In this document: positions 45,217 to 52,761 of the stretch, one piece after another
How the letters are laid out: every line of letters begins with the position of its first letter
Position numbering within the stretch: position 1 is the first letter of the stretch
Source of the DNA: a bacterium
Lineage (GTDB): Bacteria > Bacteroidota > Ignavibacteria > SZUA-365
Direction: 5' to 3'
Length of the DNA: 64,000 nucleotides
Assembly: GCA_020444325.1 (NCBI GenBank)
Contig: JAHLLD010000005.1
Span: 285,910 to 349,909, forward strand
The notes under the pieces: generated by a model
The model's input: the letters and a program-made list of their open reading frames with translations, nothing else
Told to the model about the DNA's origin: nothing
The model's database searches: none
Position numbers and translations under genes: made by a program

Positions 45217-46473
45217 TCAATCCAGAACATACTCATTGTAATACTGTTCATATCGTGCAATTGCAGCATACACTGCGGCGAGGGCGTCATAGTACCCGAG
45301 ACGGATTTCGTTCGCTGACCGTCTGCCATCGATGTATTCCATGTATCCGATTTCGCCGTTCGCGTATCCGCTTTCGGCGGCTGCCGCGATCACCGTGGCT
45401 TCGCTGCGCAATTCATTTTCATAGGCCTGAAAGTGGGTAAGTGCCGTCTGCAGATTCTCGCGCACATGCTCACGTTGCGTATGCAGTCGCAGACGGCCGA
45501 GCGTGTACTCCTCCTCTGCCATGCGCCTCACAGCCTGGTGTTCCTCGATGGAGCCACGTGTATCGAGGAGGAACCAGAGAGGAATGGAAGCTGTCAGTTC
45601 CGCGCCCCAGTGTCTGCCGATATCCGCAAAGTCCTGCTCTATATAGGCGATCTCGAAGCGTGGCAGGAATTCCATCCAGCGCCATGAGGCATTTGCTCGC
45701 ATGGCGTCCCGCTGTTCACGCAGTCGTGCCAGCATCGGGGAGGATTCGGCATCCGGCGCGGCAGCTGCACCGTCACGGACTTTCGCGAGCAGAGCAGGGA
45801 GATCGAGGGGTCGCAGACTGTCGGCCGGAGACTGTGCACGAATGCTGCCGAGGTCGAACAGTCCACCACCGGCTTCATACAGCCTGCGGGCTGCATCGCG
45901 GAGCGCGAGCTCCGCTTGCGCGAGGGCCACCCGAGACGTAGCGGCTTCCGCACGCGCGCGGGATGATTCAAGTGCACTGCTTTCACCTTCGGTATGCCGC
46001 AACGCGGCCTTGCGTGCGAATTCTTCGGTGAGGGTGGTGTTTTCCTTCTGCAGCGTAAGCTGCTGCCAGCTTGCATACCATGCAGCATAGCTTGCAATGA
46101 GCGAGGCACGGACCTCCATGCGGACCACGGAAATCTGCTGTTCCGATGCACGTTGGAGATGCGCATCCATTCCCCCGCGGGCTCCGATCAGTAACGGGAG
46201 GTCGAACTCCTGGCTCACCTGCCATTCGCGGAGAGCACCGGTTCCGAGACTGCCTGCCCGAGGAATCTCTTCTTCATGGAAGGTCAGTGCGGGAGAAGAG
46301 GGACTCCAGCCCTGCAGCTTGCGACCGTGATACATATCGACTTTTGCCTGCGCGGAAACGACACGCGGATGCTCGTCGATGCGCGCAAGCATGTCCGCCA
46401 GTCTGAGCTGTGCCCGACCGGTAATCGTGCCACCGAGAAAGAGAAACGTGAGAAAGAGGAGACGATATTTCAT
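45217..46473 (-). CDS. czcC: TolC-family outer-membrane channel of the metal efflux system (CzcC-like)
   Basis: I start at the ATG at 46473 (AGG just upstream), giving 418 residues with the signal peptide MKYRLLFLTFLFLGGTITGRAQ; a TTG at 46485 would add four. The mature protein has the two duplicated alpha-helical outer-membrane efflux domains of the TolC family: LADMLARIDEHPRVVSAQAKVD near residue 30, a helical part with AEAATSRVALAQAELALRDA near residues 160-180, FDLGSI, and the second repeat ending EIGYMEYIDGRRSANEIRLGYYDAL. The 'GEIGYxEYIDxxRS' tail is usual for CzcC/CusC-like members in Bacteroidota. First gene of the czcCBA operon; a palindrome lies in its upstream region. Confidence 0.9.
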   Translation of the reverse strand: MKYRLLFLTFLFLGGTITGRAQLRLADMLARIDEHPRVVSAQAKVDMYHGRKLQGWSPSSPALTFHEEEIPRAGSLGTGALREWQVSQEFDLPLLIGARGGMDAHLQRASEQQISVVRMEVRASLIASYAAWYASWQQLTLQKENTTLTEEFARKAALRHTEGESSALESSRARAEAATSRVALAQAELALRDAARRLYEAGGGLFDLGSIRAQSPADSLRPLDLPALLAKVRDGAAAAPDAESSPMLARLREQRDAMRANASWRWMEFLPRFEIAYIEQDFADIGRHWGAELTASIPLWFLLDTRGSIEEHQAVRRMAEEEYTLGRLRLHTQREHVRENLQTALTHFQAYENELRSEATVIAAAAESGYANGEIGYMEYIDGRRSANEIRLGYYDALAAVYAAIARYEQYYNEYVLD

Positions 46474-46498
46474 ACCTAAAATCAACTTTGCTTATATG

Positions 46499-46563
46499 GA
46501 ACCCGGGGTATTGCGAGGCAGCGTCTTACAGAACCCTGCTTCGCGAAGCAATTGCCCGGGGTT
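46499..46563. repeat. Imperfect palindrome upstream of the czc operon
   Basis: The ends AACCCGGGGTATTGCGAGGC and GCAATTGCCCGGGGTT pair over most of their length, and an inner perfect palindrome TGCTTCGCGAAGCA lies at 46539-46552. The location, 26-90 nt upstream of the czcC start, allows a regulatory role, but the layout also fits another intergenic repeat. Confidence 0.55.
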
Positions 46564-46649
46564 AATTAGGATGCGACAGGTCCTACTAAGGATTCTTTAT
46601 GCAGCGCAGCGGTACTCCTGTGCCATTCGTATGCGGTCGTGGTGCTTGT

Positions 46650-47273
46650 TCAGAGCGGCATCACAGCTTTGACGAAGATGCCTTGAGATTTCCACCGGAC
46701 GTTACTGAGATCAAACCAGTGATTATCTCTGAGGTCTCGGAAGCCCAGCTCAATAGCCCTTCCGTCCTCAGAAGTAAGCGCCAGTCCAACCGTAAAGTTC
46801 CAGCCCAGACGATAAACGTCATCCTTCGAGGAATAGCCGGGATAGGTTTCGTCAAGGCTCGCGGCCACATGAAAACCAAAACCAATGAAACCGGAAAGAG
46901 GGCTGTTCTCAAGTCCATACGGTCGCCCATGCATGACGTACTCAACAGGCACCAGCAGGGATGTGCTCGTAAAGCGGAGTGGCGCGTCGTTACCCCATGC
47001 CTGCGCTTCATATCTGCAGTACGCAACGCCAATTTCGAGTGCGCCGCGACTTGTTTCATTTTCATACAGCGTGCAGCGGATTTGCAGCCAGGGATCGAGA
47101 GAGGCGATGCTCGATCCCAAGGGATCATATCCACGGGCGTTGCCAAGCTGTGTCGATTCGAAATTGATCGTAGAGCTGGCAAACCAGCGTTGGCCTTCAT
47201 CTGTATTGTCCTGCGCATGAACAGTTGACGAAAAACTGACGATCAGCATAAGAACAAGCAGATGACGTCCCAT
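46650..47273 (-). CDS. Predicted outer-membrane beta-barrel protein
   Basis: The 207-residue protein has a signal peptide (MGRHLLVLMLIVSFSSTVHAQ) and a body of alternating aromatic/hydrophobic strands (WLQIRCTLYENETSRGALEIGVAYCRYE, split as WLQIRCTLYE and GALEIGVAYCRYE; LSGFIGFGFHVAASL; RLGWNFTVGLAL; GIFVKAVMPL). The ATG has GGAGGG 3 nt upstream. It looks like a small porin-like or OprF-like barrel of eight to ten strands. I do not recognise a specific family. It is followed 177 nt downstream on the same strand by czcC, so a metal-related role is possible but unsupported. Confidence 0.65.
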   Translation of the reverse strand: MGRHLLVLMLIVSFSSTVHAQDNTDEGQRWFASSTINFESTQLGNARGYDPLGSSIASLDPWLQIRCTLYENETSRGALEIGVAYCRYEAQAWGNDAPLRFTSTSLLVPVEYVMHGRPYGLENSPLSGFIGFGFHVAASLDETYPGYSSKDDVYRLGWNFTVGLALTSEDGRAIELGFRDLRDNHWFDLSNVRWKSQGIFVKAVMPL

Positions 47274-47388
47274 AAGCCCTCCGAATACATCTGGTTACGG
47301 ATAATACTGTCGGAATATATAAACCTTCGGGGCCTGATCAAAGTAGTTGCTGCGTGGGAGGGAGGAAATGCCACGGCGGAGTCGGAAT

Positions 47389-47471
47389 TATGCAGAAACT
47401 GCATATCTGACGCATCAGAAATATGCAGAAACTGCATAAGCACAGAGCTGAGAATATGCAGAAACTGCATA
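47389..47471. repeat. Three perfect 17-nt palindromes at exact 33-bp period
   Basis: TATGCAGAAACTGCATA occurs identically at 47389-47405, 47422-47438 and 47455-47471, each with 7-bp arms around AAA. Start-to-start distance is 33 bp in both steps. The spacers (16 bp) differ. Two related units with the same spacing occur at 12718-12767. The array ends 46 bp upstream of the -35 box of blaI. Confidence 0.92.
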
Positions 47472-47516
47472 ATTGCGGTAGAATCCGTGTGGAAGGGGGG
47501 AAAATGTCGCCCCCAC

Positions 47517-47561
47517 TTGACATCCTCCTAATGGTTTCGTATAGTTACTAAAAAATTAGTA
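47517..47561 (+). promoter_or_regulatory. blaI promoter with BlaI/MecI-type operator dyad
   Basis: Consensus TTGACA at 47517-47522, 17-nt spacer, TATAGT at 47540-47545. Immediately downstream, overlapping the expected transcription start, lies TACTAAAAAATTAGTA at 47546-47561: a 6-bp inverted repeat TACTAA / TTAGTA, close to the TACTA...TAGTA half sites bound by BlaI/MecI repressors. Autorepression of the blaI-blaR operon is the natural reading. Confidence 0.75.
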
Positions 47562-47576
47562 GCCACTGGAGATCAC

Positions 47577-47972
47577 ATGGCACGGAAAAAGCATGAATTA
47601 TCAGCTGCGGAGTGGGAACTCATGCAGGAGGTCTGGGAGAAGGGAAAAGCTGTGACCGTACGGGAAGTGCTCGAAAGCGCATATCCCAACGATGAGAAAG
47701 CGTACACTACGGTACAGACGCTCATGAATATCCTGGTGGAGAAAGGATTTCTCCGCAGGAAGAAGATGGGGCTCGTGAATCAGTATAGTGCAGCTGTTGC
47801 GAGGGACAGGGTGCTGGATGCAGGGGTGACGCAGGCGGCGGAACGCATGTTCAGTGGCTCGTTCGGCGCGATGGCCTCGTTTCTGGTCAGTAACCGCAAA
47901 CTCAGTGATGCCGATATCCGGGTGTTGCGTGAACTCATTGACGCGCATGACGCAGAGGAGGAAGCACAATGA
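47577..47972 (+). CDS. BlaI/MecI/CopY-family transcriptional repressor
   Basis: The 131-residue protein matches the family over its length: ELSAAEWELMQEVWEKGKAVTV at residues 7-28, then the winged helix (SAYPNDEKAYTTVQTLMNIL and VEKGFLRRKKMGLVNQYSA) and a C-terminal dimerisation helix region (LDAGVTQAAERMFSGSFGAM). These dimeric repressors bind dyad operators and are inactivated by cleavage triggered by a BlaR1-type membrane protease. It overlaps the downstream protease gene by 4 nt (ATGA at 47969-47972). The dyad at 47546-47561 is the probable binding site. Confidence 0.93.
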   Translation: MARKKHELSAAEWELMQEVWEKGKAVTVREVLESAYPNDEKAYTTVQTLMNILVEKGFLRRKKMGLVNQYSAAVARDRVLDAGVTQAAERMFSGSFGAMASFLVSNRKLSDADIRVLRELIDAHDAEEEAQ

Positions 47973-49354
47973 ACGCCTTGCTGGATTATGTGAATGCAAA
48001 CGCACTGAACATGCTGAACCTGTGGCTGACCATGCAGTTTCAGACGGGTCTGTTCATCGTGGTCATTTTTCTGCTGGATCTCGGTCTGCGCAACGCCGGT
48101 CCGAAAGTGCGCTACCTGCTGTGGATCTCCGCGCTGGTGAAATCGGTTATTCCGCCGATTTATTTCGATCTGTTCAGCGGTAAGGCGCCGGTCACCGGGT
48201 TCTTTGCGCTGCCCGCAGCCGTTGTCAGTGCGGTGGCACCAGGAACAGTGGAGCGCATATCCGCGCCGACGATCATCGTTGCCGCACTGTTTCTGGCATT
48301 TATCGTATTCACCGTCTTCGTCCTTCAGCGATCATGGAAACTGCGAAGGAGGCTCATGAACGCCGATCCCCTTCTGCATGATGCATGGGATGAGGGACCT
48401 CGCGTGTACGTTTCCTCCCGCATCCCGACACCGCTCGCAATCGGCATTCTGCGTCCCCGCATCTATGTGACACAGGAAATCGCCACCGCGTCACGGGAGG
48501 TCCTGCATGCCGTACTGCATCACGAGCACGCGCATATCCGCCGCCGGGATGGCGTCCTGGTGCTGCTGCAGACGCTGGTGCAGATGTTCTATCTCCTGAA
48601 TCCGCTCGTCTGGCTCATGAACATTCGTCTTTTCCGTTATCGCGAGCAGATCTGCGACGAGCAGGCGCTCGAGCGAACCGGAACGCGCGCCGTGGATTAC
48701 GGCAGACTGCTGCTGCGTTTCGCAGAAGCGGAACCGGCTCGTATTGTGCAGACGGGAACCTGCTTTTTCGAAACCCGCCGCGGCTTCGCAGCGCGTATCT
48801 CACATCTGTTCAAATCGCGGGAGGAAAAAAACATGAAGCGTCTGCACCGAGTTGCCGTTGGAGCCTGCATCCTTCTGATACTCCCTCTGTCGTGGCAGTG
48901 CAGCGAGGAAACCGTCTCGTACAGAGAAATCAACAAGGTTTCCTATGAGGATAAACAGGCGATCGATGAGTCGGGCGACAGCCTCTCGCTGCGGCTCGGT
49001 GATCCATTGTCCTCGACCGCGACGTATAAAAAAGAGGGAAAATGGAAGACGGGCGCGGGTGCGAAAATCGTTGGCGGACTCAAAGCGCTCTCCAGCCATG
49101 TCATCTACCCGGAAGAAGCATTGAAACAGAACCTTGAAGGGGCGGTGGTGGTCCAGGCTAAAATCGTCCGTGACGGCAAACCGGTTTATGCCGAAGTCAT
49201 TGCCTCGGCACATCCACTGCTCGACGAGGCAGCGAAGAAGGCGGTTATGGAAACGGATTTCAAGGTTGCACATCGCAATGGTAAACCGATCGAGTCCATG
49301 ATTGCCGTACCCATCCGCTTCCGTCTCAATACAAAGCCGCCGGATGACAAATAG
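47969..49354 (+). CDS. BlaR1-type M56 membrane metalloprotease fused to a TonB C-terminal domain
   Basis: 461 residues. Three N-terminal membrane helices (about 15-40, 48-68, 100-125) precede the zinc protease motif HEHAH at 185-189 within LHHEHAHIRRRDGVL, followed by another helix region (LVQMFYLLNPLVWLMN) and the conserved FRYREQICDEQAL. A further hydrophobic segment at about 290-310 (RVAVGACILLILPLSW) leads to the exported side. There, instead of the penicillin-binding sensor of BlaR1, residues about 360-455 form a TonB C-terminal domain (VGGLKALSSHVIYPEEAL ... LEGAVVVQAKIVRDGKPV ... AVMETDFKVA ... VPIRFRL). It should cleave or trigger loss of the BlaI repressor on a periplasmic cue. Translationally coupled to blaI. 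Confidence 0.9.
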   Translation: MNALLDYVNANALNMLNLWLTMQFQTGLFIVVIFLLDLGLRNAGPKVRYLLWISALVKSVIPPIYFDLFSGKAPVTGFFALPAAVVSAVAPGTVERISAPTIIVAALFLAFIVFTVFVLQRSWKLRRRLMNADPLLHDAWDEGPRVYVSSRIPTPLAIGILRPRIYVTQEIATASREVLHAVLHHEHAHIRRRDGVLVLLQTLVQMFYLLNPLVWLMNIRLFRYREQICDEQALERTGTRAVDYGRLLLRFAEAEPARIVQTGTCFFETRRGFAARISHLFKSREEKNMKRLHRVAVGACILLILPLSWQCSEETVSYREINKVSYEDKQAIDESGDSLSLRLGDPLSSTATYKKEGKWKTGAGAKIVGGLKALSSHVIYPEEALKQNLEGAVVVQAKIVRDGKPVYAEVIASAHPLLDEAAKKAVMETDFKVAHRNGKPIESMIAVPIRFRLNTKPPDDK

Positions 49355-49359
49355 CGTTG

Positions 49360-49508
49360 GAGCCGGGATTGCTTCCCGTGAGGTGTTCACGGATGCCTGC
49401 TGTCACTGCGGAAGCAATCCCGGATCGAAAGATTGAACAATGGAAAGATGGAATAATGGAAAATGGAAACATCCCAGCGCACGGACATCATTCCATTATT
49501 CCATCTTT
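49360..49508. repeat. 66-nt core element plus GGAAAGATGG-word palindrome
   Basis: The core at 49360-49425 (arms GGGATTGCTTCC / GGAAGCAATCCC) is one of three gap-free copies in the window. It is followed by a second palindrome with perfect 18-nt arms AAAGATGGAATAATGGAA (49444-49461) and its complement (49491-49508). The whole lies between the protease-TonB gene and the next TonB-domain gene. Confidence 0.85.
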
Positions 49509-49536
49509 GCATGGCAAAACATTAAGGAGTGAAGCA

Positions 49537-49947
49537 ATGAAAAGAGCGATATTGACGATGTTTGTGCTTCTGCTGCCTGCACTGCTGCAGGCGCAGAATA
49601 CGGATGAGGCAGACCGTTCACAGTACTTTGATACGGTAGAAGAGCCGCCGACAATTGTGGGCGGAATTTCCGCTCTGGCCAAAAACATCACGTACCCGAA
49701 AGAAGCCCATGAGGCGGGGATCGAGGGAACGGTGATTGTCGAGGTGCTCGTGAGTGAACAGGGAAAGGTCGATGACTGTAAGGTGAAACGGAGCCCGAAT
49801 GACCTTCTGAGCGAAGCGGCATTGAAGGCGATGCGGGAAGTGACCTTCAATCCCGGACGGAGCGCAGACAAGCCGGTCAAGTGTATCGTCTTCGTGCCGG
49901 TGAAATTCAAACTTGCCCCGAAGAAAGAGGACGTTGACGACAAGTAA
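49537..49947 (+). CDS. Secreted TonB C-terminal-domain protein
   Basis: The ATG at 49537 has AAGGAG 7 nt upstream and gives 136 residues; upstream in-frame codons run through the repeat element and are not credible. A signal peptide (MKRAILTMFVLLLPALLQAQ) replaces the usual single N-terminal TonB anchor helix and there is no proline-rich spacer. The mature protein is a TonB C-terminal domain (PPTIVGGISALAKNITYPKE ... GIEGTVIVEVLVSEQGKVDD ... ALKAMREVTFNPGRSADKPV) closely similar in layout to the tail of the BlaR1-type protein just upstream. It is probably periplasmic and functionally tied to that locus rather than to ExbBD, but this is inference. Confidence 0.85.
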   Translation: MKRAILTMFVLLLPALLQAQNTDEADRSQYFDTVEEPPTIVGGISALAKNITYPKEAHEAGIEGTVIVEVLVSEQGKVDDCKVKRSPNDLLSEAALKAMREVTFNPGRSADKPVKCIVFVPVKFKLAPKKEDVDDK

Positions 49948-50023
49948 CCGGCAATAGTGCGCCGACAGGCGGTGGTCAGGAACCTGTCCTGCCCCTAAGG
50001 CTCGCGGAGTGTCGTTCCTGTTG

Positions 50024-51199
50024 TCAGGACTTTCCGAGTCCGAAAGTTTTCACCATTTCCCAGACCAGGGATGGCTGATGCCGCAGTGCGGTACGGAATA
50101 CTCCCCAGATCGTACGTTTTTCCGGCTTCAGTTTGAGGACGTTGACTGCGATGTCATCGAGCGCCGTGTCCGGGAATTTGTAGACGGCGGATTTCATGTT
50201 GTGATACGTCCGATGTTTTGCGCCGATCTCCTTTTCCCATTGCCGGGGGTATTCCTGCAGTAGCGAAAGATCATCATGCTGCAACGCCTTCGCGATGGCC
50301 TCGCCAGCCATTTTCCCACCAAACATGCCACTGGTAATGCCGCCGCCGGACATCGGATTGACCTGATGGGCGGCATCGCCGATAAGCAGCAGATTTTCCC
50401 TCACAAGCGTATCGACCGTCACGGCGCAGGGAACGCCTCCAGCCACGGTAGTGAGCACGCCGGCCCCGGGGAAGCGCTGTGCGATGAAATCCTGCAGATA
50501 TCTTATCGCCGCACGCTTTTTCGAAGCCATGCCGCTGATTCCCACACCGACATTGGCCATGCCGTTGCCTTTCGGAAAGACCCAGAGGTAGCCCATCGGA
50601 GCAGTGTCATTGCCGAAATAAAACTCACAGGTGTCGTCGGCGAGATCGATGTTCGAAACTGTCATCTGCGCGCAGGTCTCCATATCGCGCATATGTGTCG
50701 TCGTATCGATACCCGCCCATTTCCCCACGCGCGATTCCACGCCGTCAGCACCGACGATAATGCGTCCCCGCAACTCACGTGGCTCGCCGCGCCAGCGCAG
50801 CCGTACGCCATCCCAACCCTTGTCAGCCGGGAGCAATCCTTCAACATAGCTTTTCGTATGTACCTCCGCTCCTGCTTTCACGGCGAGGCGTGCGAGGTCG
50901 TAGTCGAAGATGCGGCGTTCGAGTACGTAGCCGTATCCCCCCAGATCGGGTTCGACGGTATGCCCGGACGGAGAGATGAGGCGAAAGTGTTTTATGGTCG
51001 ACGCGATCCACCGGGGATCGATATCGACGATCTTCTCGAGGCTCCGGTTGCTGACGGCTTCCCCGCAGCGAACAGGCATGCCCACATCCCGATCCTTCTC
51101 GAGAACGACCACTGAAGCTCCATGTGCCGCCGCGAAACGTGCGCAGGTTGTTCCTGCTGGACCGGCACCGACAATGATGACGTCATACTGCTCTTTCAT
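50024..51199 (-). CDS. Geranylgeranyl-reductase-family FAD-dependent oxidoreductase
   Basis: The ATG at 51199 gives 391 residues. It begins with the FAD dinucleotide motif DVIIVGAGPAGTTCARFAA (residues 6-24), then EKDRDVGMPVRCGEAVS near residues 36-52 with the conserved Cys of the geranylgeranyl-reductase family, GADGVESRVGKWAG near residue 150, the family P-x-GYLWVFPKG block (APMGYLWVFPKGNGMANVG) and the second FAD motif LLLIGDAAHQVNPMSGGGI near residues 276-294. These enzymes reduce double bonds in prenyl chains of lipids, quinones or pigments. It overlaps by 4 nt the upstream two-cluster ferredoxin gene, so the ferredoxin is the probable electron donor. Substrate unknown; menaquinone side chain or a polyprenyl lipid are candidates. 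Confidence 0.85.
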   Translation of the reverse strand: MKEQYDVIIVGAGPAGTTCARFAAAHGASVVVLEKDRDVGMPVRCGEAVSNRSLEKIVDIDPRWIASTIKHFRLISPSGHTVEPDLGGYGYVLERRIFDYDLARLAVKAGAEVHTKSYVEGLLPADKGWDGVRLRWRGEPRELRGRIIVGADGVESRVGKWAGIDTTTHMRDMETCAQMTVSNIDLADDTCEFYFGNDTAPMGYLWVFPKGNGMANVGVGISGMASKKRAAIRYLQDFIAQRFPGAGVLTTVAGGVPCAVTVDTLVRENLLLIGDAAHQVNPMSGGGITSGMFGGKMAGEAIAKALQHDDLSLLQEYPRQWEKEIGAKHRTYHNMKSAVYKFPDTALDDIAVNVLKLKPEKRTIWGVFRTALRHQPSLVWEMVKTFGLGKS

Positions 51200-51402
51200 G
51201 TCTCGGCCGGTGACTTCTTCACGGGTTTGTTGAATACGAGTACTTCGAAGGGACAGACCCACACGCATTTGGCGCAGTTGGTGCAGCGTTCTTCGATAAT
51301 GCTGATGTGGGCTTCCTGCAGTTCGATGGCGTCTTCGGGACAAACACCAACGCAGCAGCCACAGAAATCACAGCTGTTGGGTTTGATATCTATCAGTAGC
51401 AA
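51196..51402 (-). CDS. Two-[4Fe-4S] ferredoxin
   Basis: A 68-residue protein with two CxxCxxCxxxCP clusters: CDFCGCCVGVCP (residues 11-22) and CTNCAKCVWVCP (residues 40-51). The only in-frame start is TTG at 51402, with AAGGA about 8 nt upstream. It is too short for the region-typical misannotation risk because both clusters are complete. It overlaps the reductase gene by 4 nt (ATGA), so both are made from one message. Cytosolic electron carrier, presumably for the adjacent prenyl reductase. Confidence 0.92.
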   Translation of the reverse strand: MLLIDIKPNSCDFCGCCVGVCPEDAIELQEAHISIIEERCTNCAKCVWVCPFEVLVFNKPVKKSPAET

Positions 51403-51420
51403 GGATCATCCTTTCGCATA

Positions 51421-51450
51421 AAAAAAAAGGAAGCGCATTACTGCGCTTCC
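51421..51450 (-). terminator. Intrinsic terminator of the small T9SS protein gene
   Basis: On the minus strand a 9-bp stem GGAAGCGCA / TGCGCTTCC with a 4-nt loop (51450-51429) is followed by eight T (51428-51421). It separates the 51484-52623 gene from the ferredoxin gene downstream. Confidence 0.9.
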
Positions 51451-51483
51451 TCAATTTCCAGATTCCCTCTCCCAAAGGCAAGC

Positions 51484-52623
51484 TTAGCGGACCACCTGCA
51501 TCCTGAGATGACGAATTTCCGCGCTGCCTGAGGCGGCGTTTTCCGCGATCATGGTGACAATGTAGCTGCCGGCTGCGATGTGCAGGGGCTGCCAGTTCAC
51601 AGCGTAGGAACCTGCCGCGCGGTGCTCATCGAGAAGTGTCGCGATTTCCTGTCCCAGCAGATTACTCACACTGATGCGAACGTTGCTGTCTTCTGCGACA
51701 TCATAGCCCACTGTCGTACCGTTGCCGAGCGAGAGTGAAAGCGGGTTGGGGTAGTTCTGATGCAGTGCGTAGGCATTCGGCCGGAGGCTGAAATTGACGA
51801 TAGCTTCTGGACTGTATTCTGTTGTTCCGTCGAAATCTTCCTGACGCAGGCGATACTTGTAAATTCCATCACCCGGAAGATCATTATTGAGAGCAAGGTA
51901 CTGGCGTTGTGCGTACGTCGTCCCTGCACCTTTCACAAAGCCCACAGTTTTCCATTCGGAAGGACCTTCTGAAATCGGGTCGAGCCGTTCAATATGGAAG
52001 CCGTAGTTATTGGTTTCGCTGGCTGTCACCCATTTCAATGCGACGGCTTCACCCTGCTGTGCGGCGGTGAAGGAAGTCAGTTCAACGGGAACCCAGGTAA
52101 GACACTGAGGTTGCGCATCGAAATTTTGCTGCTGCGCAACGCCTGCTTCAAAGAAATAGGTCAGAGCGCCCGTCGAGGTGTTTCCCCAGACGCACACAGA
52201 TATCGGAGGCGGAGGGGAGGTTTTCGGAACGAAATTGAAATGACAGAGCGTCGGGGGATTATTTTTCAGTATCGGTGCCGACCCGAAGGTTGGATGATAT
52301 TCGGAATACAACGTGACATCCGGATTGATGCCGTTACTGTCCCAGTCAGGAATACTGCCATCATCAAACCCGGACGACTGGAAGTGTTTGTTCGTGATCG
52401 GATTCGTGGGATCCATACCCAGCTCGCTGGGGTTGTAGCTGAGTGCCACAGATACCGCCTCGATGTTCATGATGGTCATTGCAGGCTTCATGATCGCTTT
52501 CACTTCCCATTTCGAGGAAGAAGCAGTCACTGTCTGCAACTCGAGGATAGTGCTCTGCGCGCTGCTCTGCAACGGGGAGGATACGAATAGCACGAAAGCT
52601 GTAAGGAGAAACAATTTCTTCAT
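51484..52623 (-). CDS. T9SS-secreted protein with cohesin-like N-terminal domain
   Basis: 379 residues with a signal peptide (MKKLFLLTAFVLFVSSPLQSSAQ). Residues about 24-170 look like a cohesin/NEAT-type beta sandwich (WEVKAIMKPAMTIMNIEAVS, ALSYNPSELGMD, LCHFNFVPK). Residues about 175-285 contain the 'VPVELTSFTA...ALKWVTASETNNYGFHIER' segment, a fibronectin-like block that commonly precedes T9SS sorting domains. Residues about 295-379 are a T9SS type A sorting domain (LHQNYPNPLSLSLGNGTTVG ... VSNLLGQEIATLLD ... AGSYIVTMIAEN, ending MQVVR). Destination is the cell surface or medium. It has its own terminator, so it is probably monocistronic. Confidence 0.85.
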   Translation of the reverse strand: MKKLFLLTAFVLFVSSPLQSSAQSTILELQTVTASSSKWEVKAIMKPAMTIMNIEAVSVALSYNPSELGMDPTNPITNKHFQSSGFDDGSIPDWDSNGINPDVTLYSEYHPTFGSAPILKNNPPTLCHFNFVPKTSPPPPISVCVWGNTSTGALTYFFEAGVAQQQNFDAQPQCLTWVPVELTSFTAAQQGEAVALKWVTASETNNYGFHIERLDPISEGPSEWKTVGFVKGAGTTYAQRQYLALNNDLPGDGIYKYRLRQEDFDGTTEYSPEAIVNFSLRPNAYALHQNYPNPLSLSLGNGTTVGYDVAEDSNVRISVSNLLGQEIATLLDEHRAAGSYAVNWQPLHIAAGSYIVTMIAENAASGSAEIRHLRMQVVR

Positions 52624-52761
52624 AGAACGTCCAGGAAAAGAATGATAAGCGTAGTTCTCGTCGTTACATAATACTCAATTTCACGGCAGAAATTCAAGGG
52701 ATTTATGATGCACCGTGGGTCGGATCTCGAAGATATCCTCTGCCTCTGAGCATGGAAAAAC

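Larger units (their letters stand above)
47274..47576. other. Divergent intergenic region between barrel gene and blaI
   Basis: 303 nt without a gene. It holds the three-unit 33-bp palindrome array (47389-47471) and the blaI promoter with its dyad (47517-47561). Confidence 0.8.

Noticed and set aside
47389..47471. CRISPR array
   Set aside because: The repeats are only 17 nt, spacers 16 nt, there are only three units, the repeat is a full palindrome and no cas gene is nearby.
47577..49354. A beta-lactam resistance locus
   Set aside because: There is no beta-lactamase or resistant penicillin-binding protein gene, and the protease lacks the penicillin-binding sensor domain.
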